Shown here piece after piece: positions 1-11,777 of a DNA stretch of 64,000 nt. The position numbers and the translations under genes were made by a program. Origin of the DNA: Cycas panzhihuaensis. Lineage: Eukaryota; Cycadophyta. The stretch's first letter is position 1. Every line of letters begins with the position of its first letter. Location: assembly GCA_023213395.1 (NCBI GenBank), contig CM041465.1, positions 78,251,741 to 78,315,740 of the forward strand, written 5' to 3'. The notes below the pieces were generated by a model. It was given only the letters and a program-made list of their open reading frames with translations, made no database searches and had not been told where the DNA came from.

Positions 1-113
1 ATCTCTTATTTATAGGACAGATGATGGAATAGGACTATAAGGTTGTATCTGACAATAGTGAATATACCATCAAGGAAAAAAGGAAAAACAAAGTTGTTGT
101 TACCAAAGGAAAG

Positions 114-911
114 ATGACTAGCAATAAACTCTTTAAGTTAGTCATAACCTCTTTAGATAATTATGCATTGAAGATAACAATCAAGATAGATAATGATGTG
201 TGGCATAAAAGCTTAAACTATAGAAGCTTAACTCTTATAATAAGGATGAATATGGTTGAAGATTTACCACAAATTGAAACTGACAAGAACATATGTGAGG
301 GATGCCTCATAGGAAAATAACATAGAGAGAGCTTTCTTGATGGAAGTTATAGAGCAAAGGGGCCACTTTAACTAATTTACATAGATCTTTATGGTCTAAT
401 GGACATCCAATCTCTAGTAGGTGTAAAATATTTCCTTACTTTTAATGATAACAATACAAGGAAGACATGGGCCCATTTCTTAAAATTTAAATAAGATGCA
501 TTTCAATGCTTTTTAGACTTCAAAACCTTTGTGGAGAATCAAAATAACCACAAAACACTTTTTCTAAGATTAGATAATATAGGAGAGTTTATTTCTAATG
601 GGTTTAGTACTTATTGTGTCTACTATGGTATTAGAAGACAACATACAAACCCCTATATACTACAACATAATGGGGTTGCTGAATATAAAAATTGCACCAT
701 AATTGAAATGGCTAGGTGCATACTTAAGGATAAGAAATTAGGATATGAATTTTGGGAAAAAGCTATCCATATGACAATATATCTCTTAAATAGATATACC
801 ACCAAATCCCTTAAGTGGATGGCATTAAAAGAAGCATGGACAGGCCACAAACCTAACATTCATGACTTGAGAGTATTTGGATGTATTACCTTTGCCAATA
901 TTCCAAAATAG
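114..911 (+). pseudogene. copia integrase relic (pre-integrase zinc region plus catalytic core)
   Basis: An HHCC-type zinc region is visible as WHKSL followed by CEGCLIGK near position 310. The core follows across stops: IDLYGLMD carries the first catalytic Asp, LRLDNIGEF (about 560-590) matches the second-Asp motif, and NGVAEYKN (about 670-695) matches the catalytic Glu motif. The stretch after that, ending VFGCITFANIP, is the usual conserved end of a plant copia integrase core. In-frame stops after GLIGK-like and AKGPL segments make this a pseudogene. Integrase would insert the element cDNA into the host chromosome; this copy cannot be translated through. Confidence 0.85.
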
Positions 912-1402
912 AAAATTACTAAACTTAATGATAAAAACACAGAGTATATATTTATTAGGTATAATGATGTTCCAAAATCCTATAAGGTATATGATCCAAA
1001 GGAAAGAAAGGTTATTATTAGTAGGGATGTTGTATTCAAGGAAGATGACTACTATTAACTAGATTGTGTCTAAGATAAAGGTAAGAATATTGTTATTAAC
1101 TTTGATTCATCTCCAAAGTCTACATATGTACCATCTAGACTAGACCCTAGGCTAAGTGGTAAGGGAACCTCCACTCAATCTCAAAGGTTTTCTAAATGGG
1201 TTTAAAGAGGCCATGACTTACACAACATATTAGATAATAACTTTGATAGAAGATATACTCATTCAGATTGAGTTAACTTTGTCCTCATAAGTCAAGTGAT
1301 GGAAGTCAATAAGTCTCATACTTTTGAAGAGGTAAATACTCATGATGAATGGACAAATAATATAGAAGATGAGTATAACTCTATAGTGAAAAATGATACA
1401 TG

Positions 1403-2300
1403 AGAACTTATTGATCTTCCTCCTAACAAAATCACTATTAGGACAAAATGGATTTAGAAGACTAAGTTTAGATCTGATAGATCCATTGATAAACATAAGG
1501 CATGACTTGTTACCAAGGGCTATACATAAAGAGAAGGCATACATTATAATGAAACCTTTACCTCTATTGCTCGAATGGAGACTATTTGAATGATGTTAAG
1601 TCTAGCAGCCTAAAAAGGTTGGGATGTTCATCAAATGGATGTCAAAAATACCTTTCTCAATGGATACATTAAAGAAGACATATGTGTTCAACAACCAAAA
1701 GGTTTTGAAGTTAGGGGGAAGAGAATATAGTGTATAAACTTAAAAAAGGCACTTTATGAATTAAAACAAGTACCTAGAGCATGATACTTTAGGATAGATA
1801 AGTATTTCAGACATTAAGGATTTGAGAGATCTAAACTTATACATTAAACTTGATGGAGACTCCATATTATTTGTGGGACTTTATATTGATAACTTGGTAT
1901 ACATAGAAAACAACTCCCATCTTTCCCAAAAGTTCAAGAATGACATGTGCAAGGAGTTTGAAATGATAGACTTGGGGCTAATGCATTACTTCTTAGGATT
2001 GGAACTATGTTAAGATGATGATGGTATTTTTATTTCCCAAAAGAAATATACCTTGGATTTACTCTAAAAGTTCAAGATGAATAACTACAAAGCTTTGGCC
2101 ATACTAATAGAAGTTGGTATTAAATTACCTAAACTTGATGATTCTACTCATATTGATCCTATATTGTATAGACAAGTGATTAATAACTTAATTTATTTGA
2201 CACCAATATGACTAGATATCATGCATGAAGTTAGCGTTGTGTCAAAGTTTATGCAAGATCCTAAAGCTATACATTGGTAAACAGTTAAATAAATTCAAAG
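1403..2300 (+). pseudogene. copia reverse transcriptase relic
   Basis: Fragments in several frames follow plant copia reverse transcriptase: TKWI and LVTKGYT (palm/fingers), then WDVHQMDVKNTFLNG at about 1620-1665, ALYELKQ near 1750, and MHYFLGLEL near 1985-2010. The catalytic YVDD-type box reads LYIDNLVY at about 1880-1905, so the second Asp has become Asn. Stops occur throughout. Reverse transcriptase would copy the element RNA to cDNA; with the catalytic change and the stops this copy is inactive. Confidence 0.85.
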
Positions 2301-2329
2301 GTATCTAAAGTGTACAACAGTCTATAGGT

Positions 2330-2820
2330 TATATTACAAACCTTTATTAAATTTTAGACTGATCAAGTATACAGATTTAGATTAGGCAAGTGATGTTGAT
2401 GATAGAAAATCTACTTCTAGATACACCTTCAGTTTAGGTTCAACATCTATAGCATGGAGTACCAAAAAGTAAAATACTATGTCCTTATCCATAACTAAAG
2501 CAAAATATAAGACAGTAGTGTCAGGTGCATGTGAAATGATTTAGCTACGATGTTTACTTCATGATCTATAATTGAAACATGATGGTCCTACTAAAATATG
2601 GTATGATAATTAAAGTACTATTTAAATGACATGCAATCTAGTTTTCCATGGAAGGACTAAATACATTGAGATAAAATATCTCTTCATAAGGGACCTTATT
2701 CAAGTAGGAGAAATAGAGTTAGTTTATTACAACACAGAATATCTAATAATAGATATTTTTACAAAGGCACTTAGGAAAGTTAAATTCCATAAATTTAGAG
2801 ATAAGCTTGGAGTTGTATAA
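2330..2820 (+). pseudogene. copia RNase H relic and polyprotein end
   Basis: The C-terminal RNase H signature is recognisable: DRKSTSRYTFSLGST near 2400-2445 (family form DRKSTSGYVF-LG) and KHIEIKYHFIRD-like YIEIKYLFIRDLIQ near 2655-2705. DIFTKAL near 2750 is the standard end of a plant copia polyprotein. The last ORF segment stops at 2818-2820, just before the polypurine tract. Stops replace several Trp and Gln codons. Confidence 0.85.
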
Positions 2821-2830
2821 AATGACCATT

Positions 2831-2841
2831 ACGGGGGAGAA
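2831..2841 (+). other. polypurine tract of the copia relic
   Basis: ACGGGGGAGAA lies immediately before the TGTTATAG LTR start, where the plus-strand primer of an LTR retrotransposon is expected. Confidence 0.75.
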
Positions 2842-3131
2842 TGTTATAGTTAATATTCATTTTGTCTTAATCAAGATTACACAATGTTTAATAATGTCAC
2901 AGGACTACTATAATTGAATTTAGTCACTCCAAAAATTTAGGTATATGTTTTTTTATTATTTTTTTAATTCTAAAAATATTGATTGATGGCAGGCTCCCTC
3001 CCAATGTTCTGATTATAAATAAGAGGTATTAGACTTAATGGTATTTCTAAGCATTGCCTTTATTTCAAATATTGTTAATTTTCTATTATAACAACCTTAT
3101 AATTGTTCTTCTCTATCCTTGTTATCCTTCA
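2842..3131 (+). repeat. 3' LTR of the copia relic
   Basis: It begins TGTTATAG directly after the polypurine tract and contains a TATA-like TATAAATA at about 3013-3020. I set the right end at CA in CTTCA (3131), but no second LTR is in the window to confirm it. Confidence 0.55.
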
Positions 3132-3137
3132 AACGAA

Positions 3138-4382
3138 TGACATGCTTTGGTCAGATCTAAACCAAGTATCTCTTAACTAGCAGTATGTTTCCTCTATTTC
3201 AAGTCTGAGTCAAGAGATAAGAGGCCTAAGGGAATCTAAGAGACCACCTTTACCAACTTCTAAGAAGAAGTCTCCACTTATTTATACCATCTAACTAGAA
3301 TATAAGTAATATAATGAAAGGCTAAGGTGTAAAGGGGGTGGTTGAATCCACTAGTCTACACAACAAGTTGGAGGAGTTTTAAATTCGAGATTATGCTAAC
3401 AATGTATCTTGTATTCTTCCTCAGGACTCCTTTCCTCCTATTCTTTCAACCTTTGAAGTTTTACTAAACTAAAGGAAAAAGGGTTAAGCGATGGAAAGGT
3501 TGTCTCTTTTTTTTAAATATATTTTTAAATGAAATATAATCACAAAATCAAATATTGAAACAATAAGATCTAACCACCCTTTCTTTTAATAAACAAGTAA
3601 GAGAACTAACTACACATATAACTTTTTCTTCCTTTTCTTTTTATGAAATAAAAATACACTAAGAATAAAAGAGAAGTTATTTTCTCTAAATGTAGAACAC
3701 ACCTTTTTAATGGGAAAAATAAATGTGAAATGCAACTAGCATAATCATGCACCTATATATAAAATTTAATAAAAGATCAAGTAACATGTGATGCTTTTAT
3801 AATTTTTTTTTTTTTTTTAATTCACATGCTACTTTTCCTTTTAGAGAATGAATTCAAAAGAAAGTGAGAGATCTTAAAGGTATATTTTTGCTATTATGAA
3901 TGATATTTAGACTACAAAAATTATATGCAATCAACTAAAATCAAATCACCATTCATAAATAATAAACTAGGAAAATAAAGAGACTCTATCATAAATGGAG
4001 TCTTTTGGAAACCATAGAATCATTAAATCTAATGTAATATAATCATAGCAATGATATATCATTCATACATCTAAATTTCTTTTCTAAAATAAGAAGAAAT
4101 GAAGAGAATGAAATCAAATAATACAATACTGATAATTTTCTATAATTTCTAGTCTATTAATGAATTTTTGCCTCAGAATGACTTTCTCTTTTTCATGTAA
4201 TCAAACTTCTTTAGGTTTTTCCTTAAAACCAATAAGGAAAAAAGAAGAAATACATGAACAACTAGCTCATTAGTAGGCATAAACAAGCAAAGGTAAGACT
4301 AGACCTCTTGGGGATTTGGACAACTAAAAAAGAGTGGGAGAGAGTAACTATCTTTATAATGAAGAGATGATCATTCTTCACA
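3138..4382 (-). repeat. 3' LTR of Tat-like element
   Basis: It starts TGACATGCTT (plus strand) and ends ATTCTTCACA next to the pyrimidine tract, giving TG...CA ends. It aligns with 16192-17385 over nearly its whole length with many substitutions and small indels, so the element is old. Confidence 0.75.
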
Positions 4383-4388
4383 ATAGTC

Positions 4389-4407
4389 TACCCCTTTTCT
4401 TCCCACA
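4389..4407 (-). other. polypurine tract of Tat-like element
   Basis: On the minus strand this reads GGGAAGAAAAGGGGT, directly upstream of the 3' LTR start. This placement fixes the element's orientation as minus. Confidence 0.65.
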
Positions 4408-6480
4408 AAGGGTTGACCTCTAAACCAAGTTTCCTAAGGGAAAATCATAAACAAAAGTATCTCAAATATTAGTAGGAAGAGAGGAATAATTCTGATTATA
4501 AACAATCATCAAAAGAACTACAGAATCGTAATAAACCATAATAGGAAAGATCTTACTAAGAAAAGGAAGTTTTGAAGCTAACAATTTTGTGAGAAAATAT
4601 ATACTTTAAAAGCATCAACCATTAGAATTCATGTATCAGTAAATCAATAAATAGAGCTTTAAATTTCTTCCCTTGAGCTTTATTTTTCCTTCAAGCTAGT
4701 TCTTCAAAATAATAGTAGAAAAATCTCTCAAAATCTTAAGAATCATACCACAAAGCTTGATCTCTTTCACATCAAAATTGTAAATGATACAACATAATAG
4801 GGTTTTCCAAGAGTTTTGGGCACAAATTGGGCAGGTTTCCATTGAATTTGGGTAGTGGTATGTAAAACTAGCACACGATTTTTTTTTTCATACATAATAA
4901 TCCAACAACAAACACAATCATATTTCATCAAAACATGGCCTAATACATCATAAAACAAGCATTTATCAATCATATCAAATAAGAGTAATATAAGAAATAT
5001 GTTAAAGGTGATAGGGATCAATTAAGGGCCAAGTTTTAGTGAAACATTTGCCCCCTTGGCACTTGAAGCTCTTACTTTAGAAGGAAAGTAGGATGGTGAA
5101 AGGTGACAATGATATGGTAAAGGATTTTTTAATCAAAAATTAAAAGGTTAGGATGAGGCATATGAATGATGGAGAACTAGTTTGCAAGAGTTACTGGAAT
5201 CAAACTAAACAAACCTTAACATTTCTAAAATGACAAGCTAAAAAGATGCTACATAAGTATTTACCCAAACAAATTTAGTTTACACTCACCCAATAAAAAG
5301 AATGATATTAAATGCCCACAAATTGGATGGGACTTAAGAATCTAGTTGGTCACAATTTATCTCTTATTAACTAAAGTTTTAGAGGATAGTCTTTTTGTTG
5401 GGGTAAAAAAAAGAGACTATTATAGTTTTTCAAGCTCATAAATAGGTGACTTTTTGGAGCCTTGGATTACCATAGTTTTAGCTCATTAGTAGGTGATTTT
5501 TTAGAGCCTTCTGTCATAGTTTAAGCTCATTAATGGGATGAAGGAATTTAGAGCTTACCCTATCATAGCTTAGGCTCTTTAATGGGTAAAATGGCTTAGA
5601 GTGTACCCTATCATAGTTTAGGCTCTTTAATAGATAAAAGGGCTTGAAGCGTATCCTATCATAGTTTAGGCTCTTTAATAGGTAAAAGGCCTTAGAGTAG
5701 CTTGGAGGCCAAGATGAGAGTTAAAATGAAAGTTAAAATGAATGAAATATGTGAAATTCAGGTCTTTAAAAGGGTTTGTGAAGGACAAGCATATTAAGGT
5801 TAATAATTAATCCTAATAGATAAAAGATAAATCATTTCTTATTTCAGAGGGGCTTTATCTAATAATAATAACTGTAAAAGGATAAAATTCACCCGGATAA
5901 GCCTAATAAATAAAAGAAAATTTTTTCTTAAAAGGAAAAGTAAAAGGGCCTCTCTTTTTAAGAGAAAAATGAATAATTTTGATTTCATTTCCATGGGAGG
6001 AAATTGAAAAAATAACTACCCAAAAGACCTTTTTAGTTGATTGTTGAGGTGATCTAGAGCTATTCAAGTGAAAGATTAGCTCTAGGAGTTGGACACTAAT
6101 TGGACACAATGAAGAGTGAGGTATTCAATGAGTTTCTTTTATAATTTTTTTAAACTAATTTTTTTAATAAAAAATGCAATTTCATAGAGTGAAAAATATA
6201 GGAACAACACCAAAAACACAGTGATTTTATCAAAAATGTGATTTGATAGTATAATAGTAAAATTAGAAAATCATATTTTTAATAACAAAATCATGTTTTT
6301 TACTGTGTAGTTATGTTTTTGAATAGACAATTACATTTTTAATTAACTCATTATATTTTTAAATTTAAAAAGAAAAAATAAAAAATTACAGCTTTCATAA
6401 AATGAAAATTAAAGTCTAACATAATTATTTTTATACGATACAACCTTTGGAATGAGTAGATACATGAGAAAATAAAGGAT
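4408..6480. other. Tat-element 3' non-coding region
   Basis: AT-rich sequence between the polypurine tract and the antisense ORF. I see no coding relic. It contains the tandem repeats at 5425-5705 and an AT-rich stretch near 6240-6370 with recurring short T-run motifs. Confidence 0.5.
5425..5705. repeat. degenerate tandem repeat, about 48 bp or longer units
   Basis: At least five units share the core ATAGTTTAGGCTCTTTAAT followed by a GGTAAAAGGGCTTAGAG-like stretch. The last three units are spaced about 48 bp apart and the earlier ones slightly longer. Related ATAGTTTATACT motifs recur at 14041-14190 and 12570-12615 in the same element. Confidence 0.7.
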
Positions 6481-6482
6481 TA

Positions 6483-8250
6483 CCTATCAAAGAGCTAGTT
6501 GGTCAGCTAGATGAGGGAGATTGGGCCATATTGAGGGCTTGTGGTTTATCTAGAGTGAGTAGATCTACCTAATTAGTAATGGAATATGAGTTGTTACATG
6601 ATTTTATTAGGTATTGGATTCTAGGGAGGAATGTTTTTAGAGTATAGGCAATTAAAGATATACAGATTACTCCAAGGGACGTGGGGAGGATATTGGGAGT
6701 GAGTTGGCATAGGGAGAGGATTAGACTCAACAAGGTAGTCGATGATGAGTCTTAAGAGACCTATAATCAATATCTGGCTAGTTTTATTAACTAGTTTGGT
6801 CCCCATGGTATATTTATCAAGGCTATATAGATAATATAGGTGATTCCTATCATATAGAGGATCATCGATCTCATCATCATATTTTAGATTGCTAGAACCC
6901 AAAACTTCATGAGGGTTCTAGCTTAGTAGCCATGAGTGGTGAGGATATGTGAGTAGGGGATTTGAAAAAAATAGGGGTAATATATAGTAGATAGTATATA
7001 CCTATAGTTATCGAGGATTACAAGGCAGGGGAGAGGAGGATTCTTATATAACTCTATTTTAATGTATTAGTTATATGATCATATTCCCTTAATAAGGCTA
7101 GGAGGGGCACCAAGATAACTAAACATTATGGATCAAGAAATGAATATGTGGTACATGAGAGCTCAGATCCATAACAAGATAGTACTCTATTGAGTAGGAT
7201 GATTATGAGGTAACTAGTGGAGGATGCATACAAGGGGCTACTAGTGTGGAGGGACAATGAGGTTAATACAGTGGAGAGAGAAGTAGTAGAAGAGGCTCCT
7301 CTCATTAGTGGAGAGAGAGATAAAGGGAGCGAGAGGGGAGGCAAAGGGGGTAGAGATGGTGATGAATGTGAGATAGGTCAAGGTGGGGTAGGAGAGGCAT
7401 CAACTAACAGAGGAGAGGGAGGGAGAAGGTAGGTGCTTGAGAGGATAGATGGAGCACCAGGTGGAGGTAGGGAAGGCTCCATATAGAGCATGGATCTAGG
7501 CTCAATAGATGAGTAGGGAAAAGGAGGAGGTAGGAGTAAAGAAGAAGAGGGGGAGCCTACCCAAGAGGTTTCCCAAGAGCCTCAGAAAGAGGGAGGCATA
7601 CAACCAAAGGTGGAGATGGTAGTAGAGCCAATGGGTGGTGGTGAGCCAGCAAGTATGTTAGCTATCTAGTTTTGAATACATTTAATTATATCCCTTTTGA
7701 TTATTTACCCTTTCAATAGAAGACTAATCATGATTTTATATGTTTTCTATAGAAAGGTGAGGAGAGTGTGACTCTCTTAAAGGTAAGGAGGATGCTAGAT
7801 TTGATATTCTCTTATGTGCTCATGTCATAGGAGGCTTGAGTGTGGAACATGGTAGATTGTATACTATTAGGACACCATATCGAGTAATTTAGTCATACTT
7901 TATGAGTTTGAGACATGTTCCTAGACATGATGATGGAGTTAAGACTTTGAAAATTAGATCCCAAAGCTGTAGAGAATGAGAGATGTAACTTATACAAGAT
8001 GACATTAGCACAAGTAGGAGTATGAGCTACCCCATCTAGGAGTACCATGGTTTAATAGGGGCGATATCTTTCACTATGTAGGGAGTCAACACATGGATTG
8101 ACTCTAAACAGAGGAGAGAGGATAGAGCCAAAAGCATAAGAGAGGTTTCACCAAGGTTCATAGAGATGATTGTATTTTATATGTATAAAGGGGATAGGAG
8201 GGAGATATAAGGTATTTTATGAGTCTCAAATGTTGTATCATGAGTCATAT
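6483..8250 (+). pseudogene. antisense ORF relic with plant-mobile-domain-like N-terminus
   Basis: One plus-strand frame from 6483 to about 6755 reads with only two stops: PIKELVGQLDEGDWAILRACG, then ELLHDFIRYWILGRNVFRV and ITPRDVGRILGV. The pattern (hydrophobic helix, F-R-V, then a T-x-x-D-V-x-x-L-G motif) resembles the plant mobile domain seen in MAIN-like proteins and in some gypsy elements. A charged, Gly/Glu/Arg-rich ORF follows (7217-7432). A possible intron lies near 7651-7752, and KGEESVTLLK follows it. Tat-group elements are known to carry antisense ORFs between pol and the 3' LTR, which matches this position. The domain call rests on pattern recognition only. Confidence 0.5.
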
Positions 8251-8504
8251 AAATGGAAAATATACTATTTTTTTTTTTTTTTTTTTTGTGTATATCACTT
8301 TTCCTCATAGCTTATGTATAATGGATGATTAATTCTAAACTCTTTTCCCCTTCATTTCCCTTTTATAAATTAATTATGATATACATTCATTAGTATAACA
8401 ATCCATAAAAATATATAATGATTTTATAGATTTTTTTTCTCTTTTTATGTTAGAATTAGGAATATGACAATCGCATCAAACCCTAATGGTGAGTAACAAA
8501 AATA

Positions 8505-8711
8505 TGAAGTATGTATAAAATAGACACCATGTTGGAGAATTGGCCAAAACTCAATTATGAACAAAGAAGAGTATCTACTTATAGTATAAGCTCACCACTA
8601 GTGAGAGAACCCCATTGGAGTACTTAGAGGTGGCACACATATCAAGGTGGCTCATAACTGTAATATAAAATACAAGAAATAGAGAGAGTTTACATAGGGT
8701 TACACCCAACA
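8505..8711 (-). repeat. 3' LTR of the 14-3-3-bearing element
   Basis: Plus-strand start TGAAGTATGTATAAAA, end TTACACCCAACA. It lacks the 16-bp segment near the end that is present in the other copy (11974-11990 region). Confidence 0.7.
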
Positions 8712-8722
8712 TTCCCCCCTAT
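8712..8722 (-). other. polypurine tract
   Basis: The minus strand reads TATAGGGGGGAA immediately before TGTTGGGTGTAA of the LTR, a canonical arrangement. Confidence 0.7.
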
Positions 8723-10719
8723 AATAGTCAATTACATAAATGTCATCACATCAATGATAAGCATGAGTCTCCAAAAGTCTGTTAGATCACAAATGTTGCT
8801 GCACAAAATAAAAAACTGCTGAAGTCCATATGAAGTGGTGTCCATGTACCAGAATGCATGGGTCATCATCCACTACAACTTCTAGTTAGGTAGGAACTCC
8901 CTTTGTATACGTGGATCAATCAAGAGCTAGCAAGAGTAACTAAATAATGTCCCACCCCTTACTCATATGGAAGTGCAAGTAGAAAAAACATATATAAAGC
9001 ACATGGCACATGACAAGTAAGAGTAGCTTTTAAAAGTGTGCCCTACCTCTTACTCAATAGGACCAGCACTTCTTTAGCATCTATTGGCTAGAAATACAAT
9101 GAAACTATGGCCTCAAACATGCCACATGGGCTAAAAAGATGCTTCATTAGGCTAACAACTTACCACTATGGGCAAAAATAACCAGCATTATAAATTTTTA
9201 TATGACTAAAAATAATATGACTTGTGTTACATATATGACTCTCTCTCATTAATGAAGTACAATATGATCACAATGGGTTCTTCAAGAACTAAAAGTAAGT
9301 CCATGGTACATGTTATGCCCTCCATTTGGGATACATTACATCAAGAATCCTCGAAAATGTAATATGTGCCTATAGAAGCTGAGAAAAAATGAAGAAAAAT
9401 AGTAACTTGTGACTTTGAATGGAAAAATCTCCATGAAAATAGCTCCAAAATATGTCAAATGACTTGCCAAATTAAAGGTCTCTCTGTTACAGACCCAACA
9501 CAATAAATGATATTGAAAATAGACCTCCCAATCTTAAGATATAGTCAAAACTGTGATAAGTACTCTAAAAAATAATAAAAATGCAAACTAGCCCCCTCCA
9601 TAAATTGATTGCTGGTCATTTGAGAGTCCTACAGGACCAGGGACTATAGCATAAAGGAGCTAGACAAACCCTAAATATTATTATGTAATCCATTTAAATT
9701 TAATTTTTAATTTGCCAAAAAAAACTTAACTCCTTTTTAAATAATCTCACGTCTGCCATTGTGAAAAATAAACATACGCCAAAAATATCATGAAAATGAC
9801 ATGATAAATTTAAAGAGTTAGGGTTCCATAAAAAATATTATAATTGAGCTGCCGCCATTATTGTGTTTGTAGATTAAAGGATTGGGATGCCAAGGATTGA
9901 GTTATCGTAAGGTGTAGAGTACGATGGAGGGGTGCCTTTGTAACAAGTTGGTGGAGTATTAAACACCATTGCAGAGCTTCCATTGATGAAGAGTTCTATT
10001 CACTGTGGAGATATAACTGTAGAGGGCGTTTATAGTTTATTGTTTTTTTTTTGCGTGGTCAACCATTGATAGAGTGTAGAGATGAAGTAGAGGAGGGGCA
10101 TCATTATATTGTAGAGTGGTTGTAGATAAAAGTGGGGTATTCATTATTGTAATAGGTTGTTCAGCTATAGTCCTCACATCACGTTTGTATACAAGGCAAA
10201 ATGTCTGCCACATTGTAAGACAAGAGTCTATGTAGACTTATGAAATTTGTAGCAACAAGGAAGGACCCGTAATTTCTCCCCAGCTATATAGTCTTCAAGA
10301 CATATCGTGCAGGTTTATGATGTGCAATTTTCATCAGCAACAGAGCTAAATATCAGGCTTGGTAATTCACTTACTCACCGAAAGCTCATTCCATGGAAAT
10401 GGTGGAAAGGTGGGAGTCTAGATCTATGTCATTGCCATTGAAGTTGCCTTCAGAGAAAGAAAAACATTGTAAGCATAATAGATATGATAAGTAGTGACAC
10501 AAAAAAAATTGTCATCACCAACCATAATGTATTCTTGGAGGAAGGAATAATCTAGCATTCCATATTTGTGTCTCTATCATATTTTAAAACACTTGCCCTA
10601 CTACCTTTGATACAAACACTACATATATTATTATGCCCTTTGAATTACCACCCATTGAAACCAAATCACCATCATCGTTATTATTGTAGACTATAGCCAC
10701 ACTAAATCCTGTATCATAC

Positions 10720-10925
10720 CATGTTAGAATGTCATTATAGATTTGTGATATCTCATGCTCAACTTTCTGCCTGTAATCCCTAATTTGCTTCACATTCTAT
10801 TCATTTCCCTTTGCCTCTTCTTTCTGTTCAATGGATGACATAATCCACCATGAATCTGGTAGGATCAATATCTTCTCTCTTACATTTAAATCTAGCTTTT
10901 TCTTTACTATCTTCACCATCTCATG
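10720..10925 (-). pseudogene. 14-3-3 protein gene fragment captured in a retrotransposon
   Basis: One minus-strand frame reads EMVKIVKKKLDL, then WWIMSSIEQKEEAKGNE, a stop, then NVKQIRDYRQKVEHEISQI and YNDIL. This follows the order of plant 14-3-3 proteins: EMV...KK near helix B, the invariant SSIEQKEE...GNE segment, then the YR-x-K-V/I-E helix ending near C/Y-NDIL. About ten residues (family E-R-N-L-L-S-V-A-Y-K-N region) are compressed. The match ends at 10720, where GTATGA resembles a 5' splice site, so the copy appears to be genomic rather than processed. 14-3-3 proteins bind phosphoserine clients; this fragment, about a quarter of the protein with a stop, is not functional. Residue style is nearest to epsilon-type plant isoforms by eye. 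Confidence 0.8.
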
Positions 10926-11777
10926 CAACACTTATGTTGTACACATTGTGACAAAAAATGTTAGATCATGCCAATAAGGAACAATTGCAATAAATGATAT
11001 CTTCTCTTCACAGTTATGTTGCAGCTTTTCTTTGACATTTAGTTGGATCCTCTGTTATAGAACATGACTTGAAGTTGGCAAATGGAACTCAAAAGCAAGA
11101 GGCCATTAGCAGGACAGTTGTTCAAAGCCATTGGCAGCAAATAGAGCCCAACTCATACATCACCAAATATGCCAGATTTCCCTTTTTTTTTTTTTTTTTA
11201 AATACATAAGAACATATACCAGATTTGAAGGCCTTGAATACATTTTTTTTTTTTTCAATATTATAAGCCATAAAGAGAATATATAATGAAAAAAATAATA
11301 TAAAACCTTTATCCACCTATAGATTTGCAAAAACAATTTTAAATGGAGTCACTTCTGGCCAAGAAGGACTCACTCAACTACTGTCAACAATCTTGGTTGC
11401 ATTCTTGTCGATTGACATGCAACAGAGATAGTCTTCTAGTAATTGGAATATGCCATGAACTTTTGTGGACTTTCACTTGCATGGAAATTTATTATGGTAC
11501 CACATGTAGAGAAGATGTCCTCCTAAGCAGCTTTAACATGCTTAAAACAACTACAAAACTTCAAAAATGGGCTTGAAAACAACCTCTCATCATCACCAAA
11601 ATAGTCCTTCAAAACTTGATAACAGTCCCATAACAAAATATGCATAAGATATAACTTGAAATGATCTTCAACTTGACAAAGTCATCAAATAGGCACATCA
11701 AAAATAATTTACAAGGCTTGAAAGCTCAAAAACAAGGATAACATGTACTAGGGTTTGTGAGAAATGCCTCTAAGGAT

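Larger units (their letters stand above)
1..3131 (+). mobile_element. Ty1/copia LTR retrotransposon relic, 5' end outside window
   Basis: The sequence reads in copia order: pre-integrase zinc region, integrase core, reverse transcriptase, RNase H, then a polypurine tract and an LTR. Integrase ahead of reverse transcriptase is the Ty1/copia (Pseudoviridae) order. Reading frames change and stops are frequent, so the element is dead. The 5' LTR and gag lie left of the window. The right end is uncertain because the Tat-like element begins only a few bases after the last plausible LTR base. Seen: domain order and motifs. Inferred: the element boundary. Confidence 0.85.

Noticed and set aside
7126-7344. 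Ser/Leu-rich minus ORF of 72 residues
   Set aside because: It is the shadow of the Gly/Glu/Arg-rich plus-strand segment of the antisense ORF.
8267-8287. Long T run as a LINE poly(A) tail end
   Set aside because: No LINE coding sequence, 3' UTR or target duplication is found on either side; it is most likely a slippage homopolymer.
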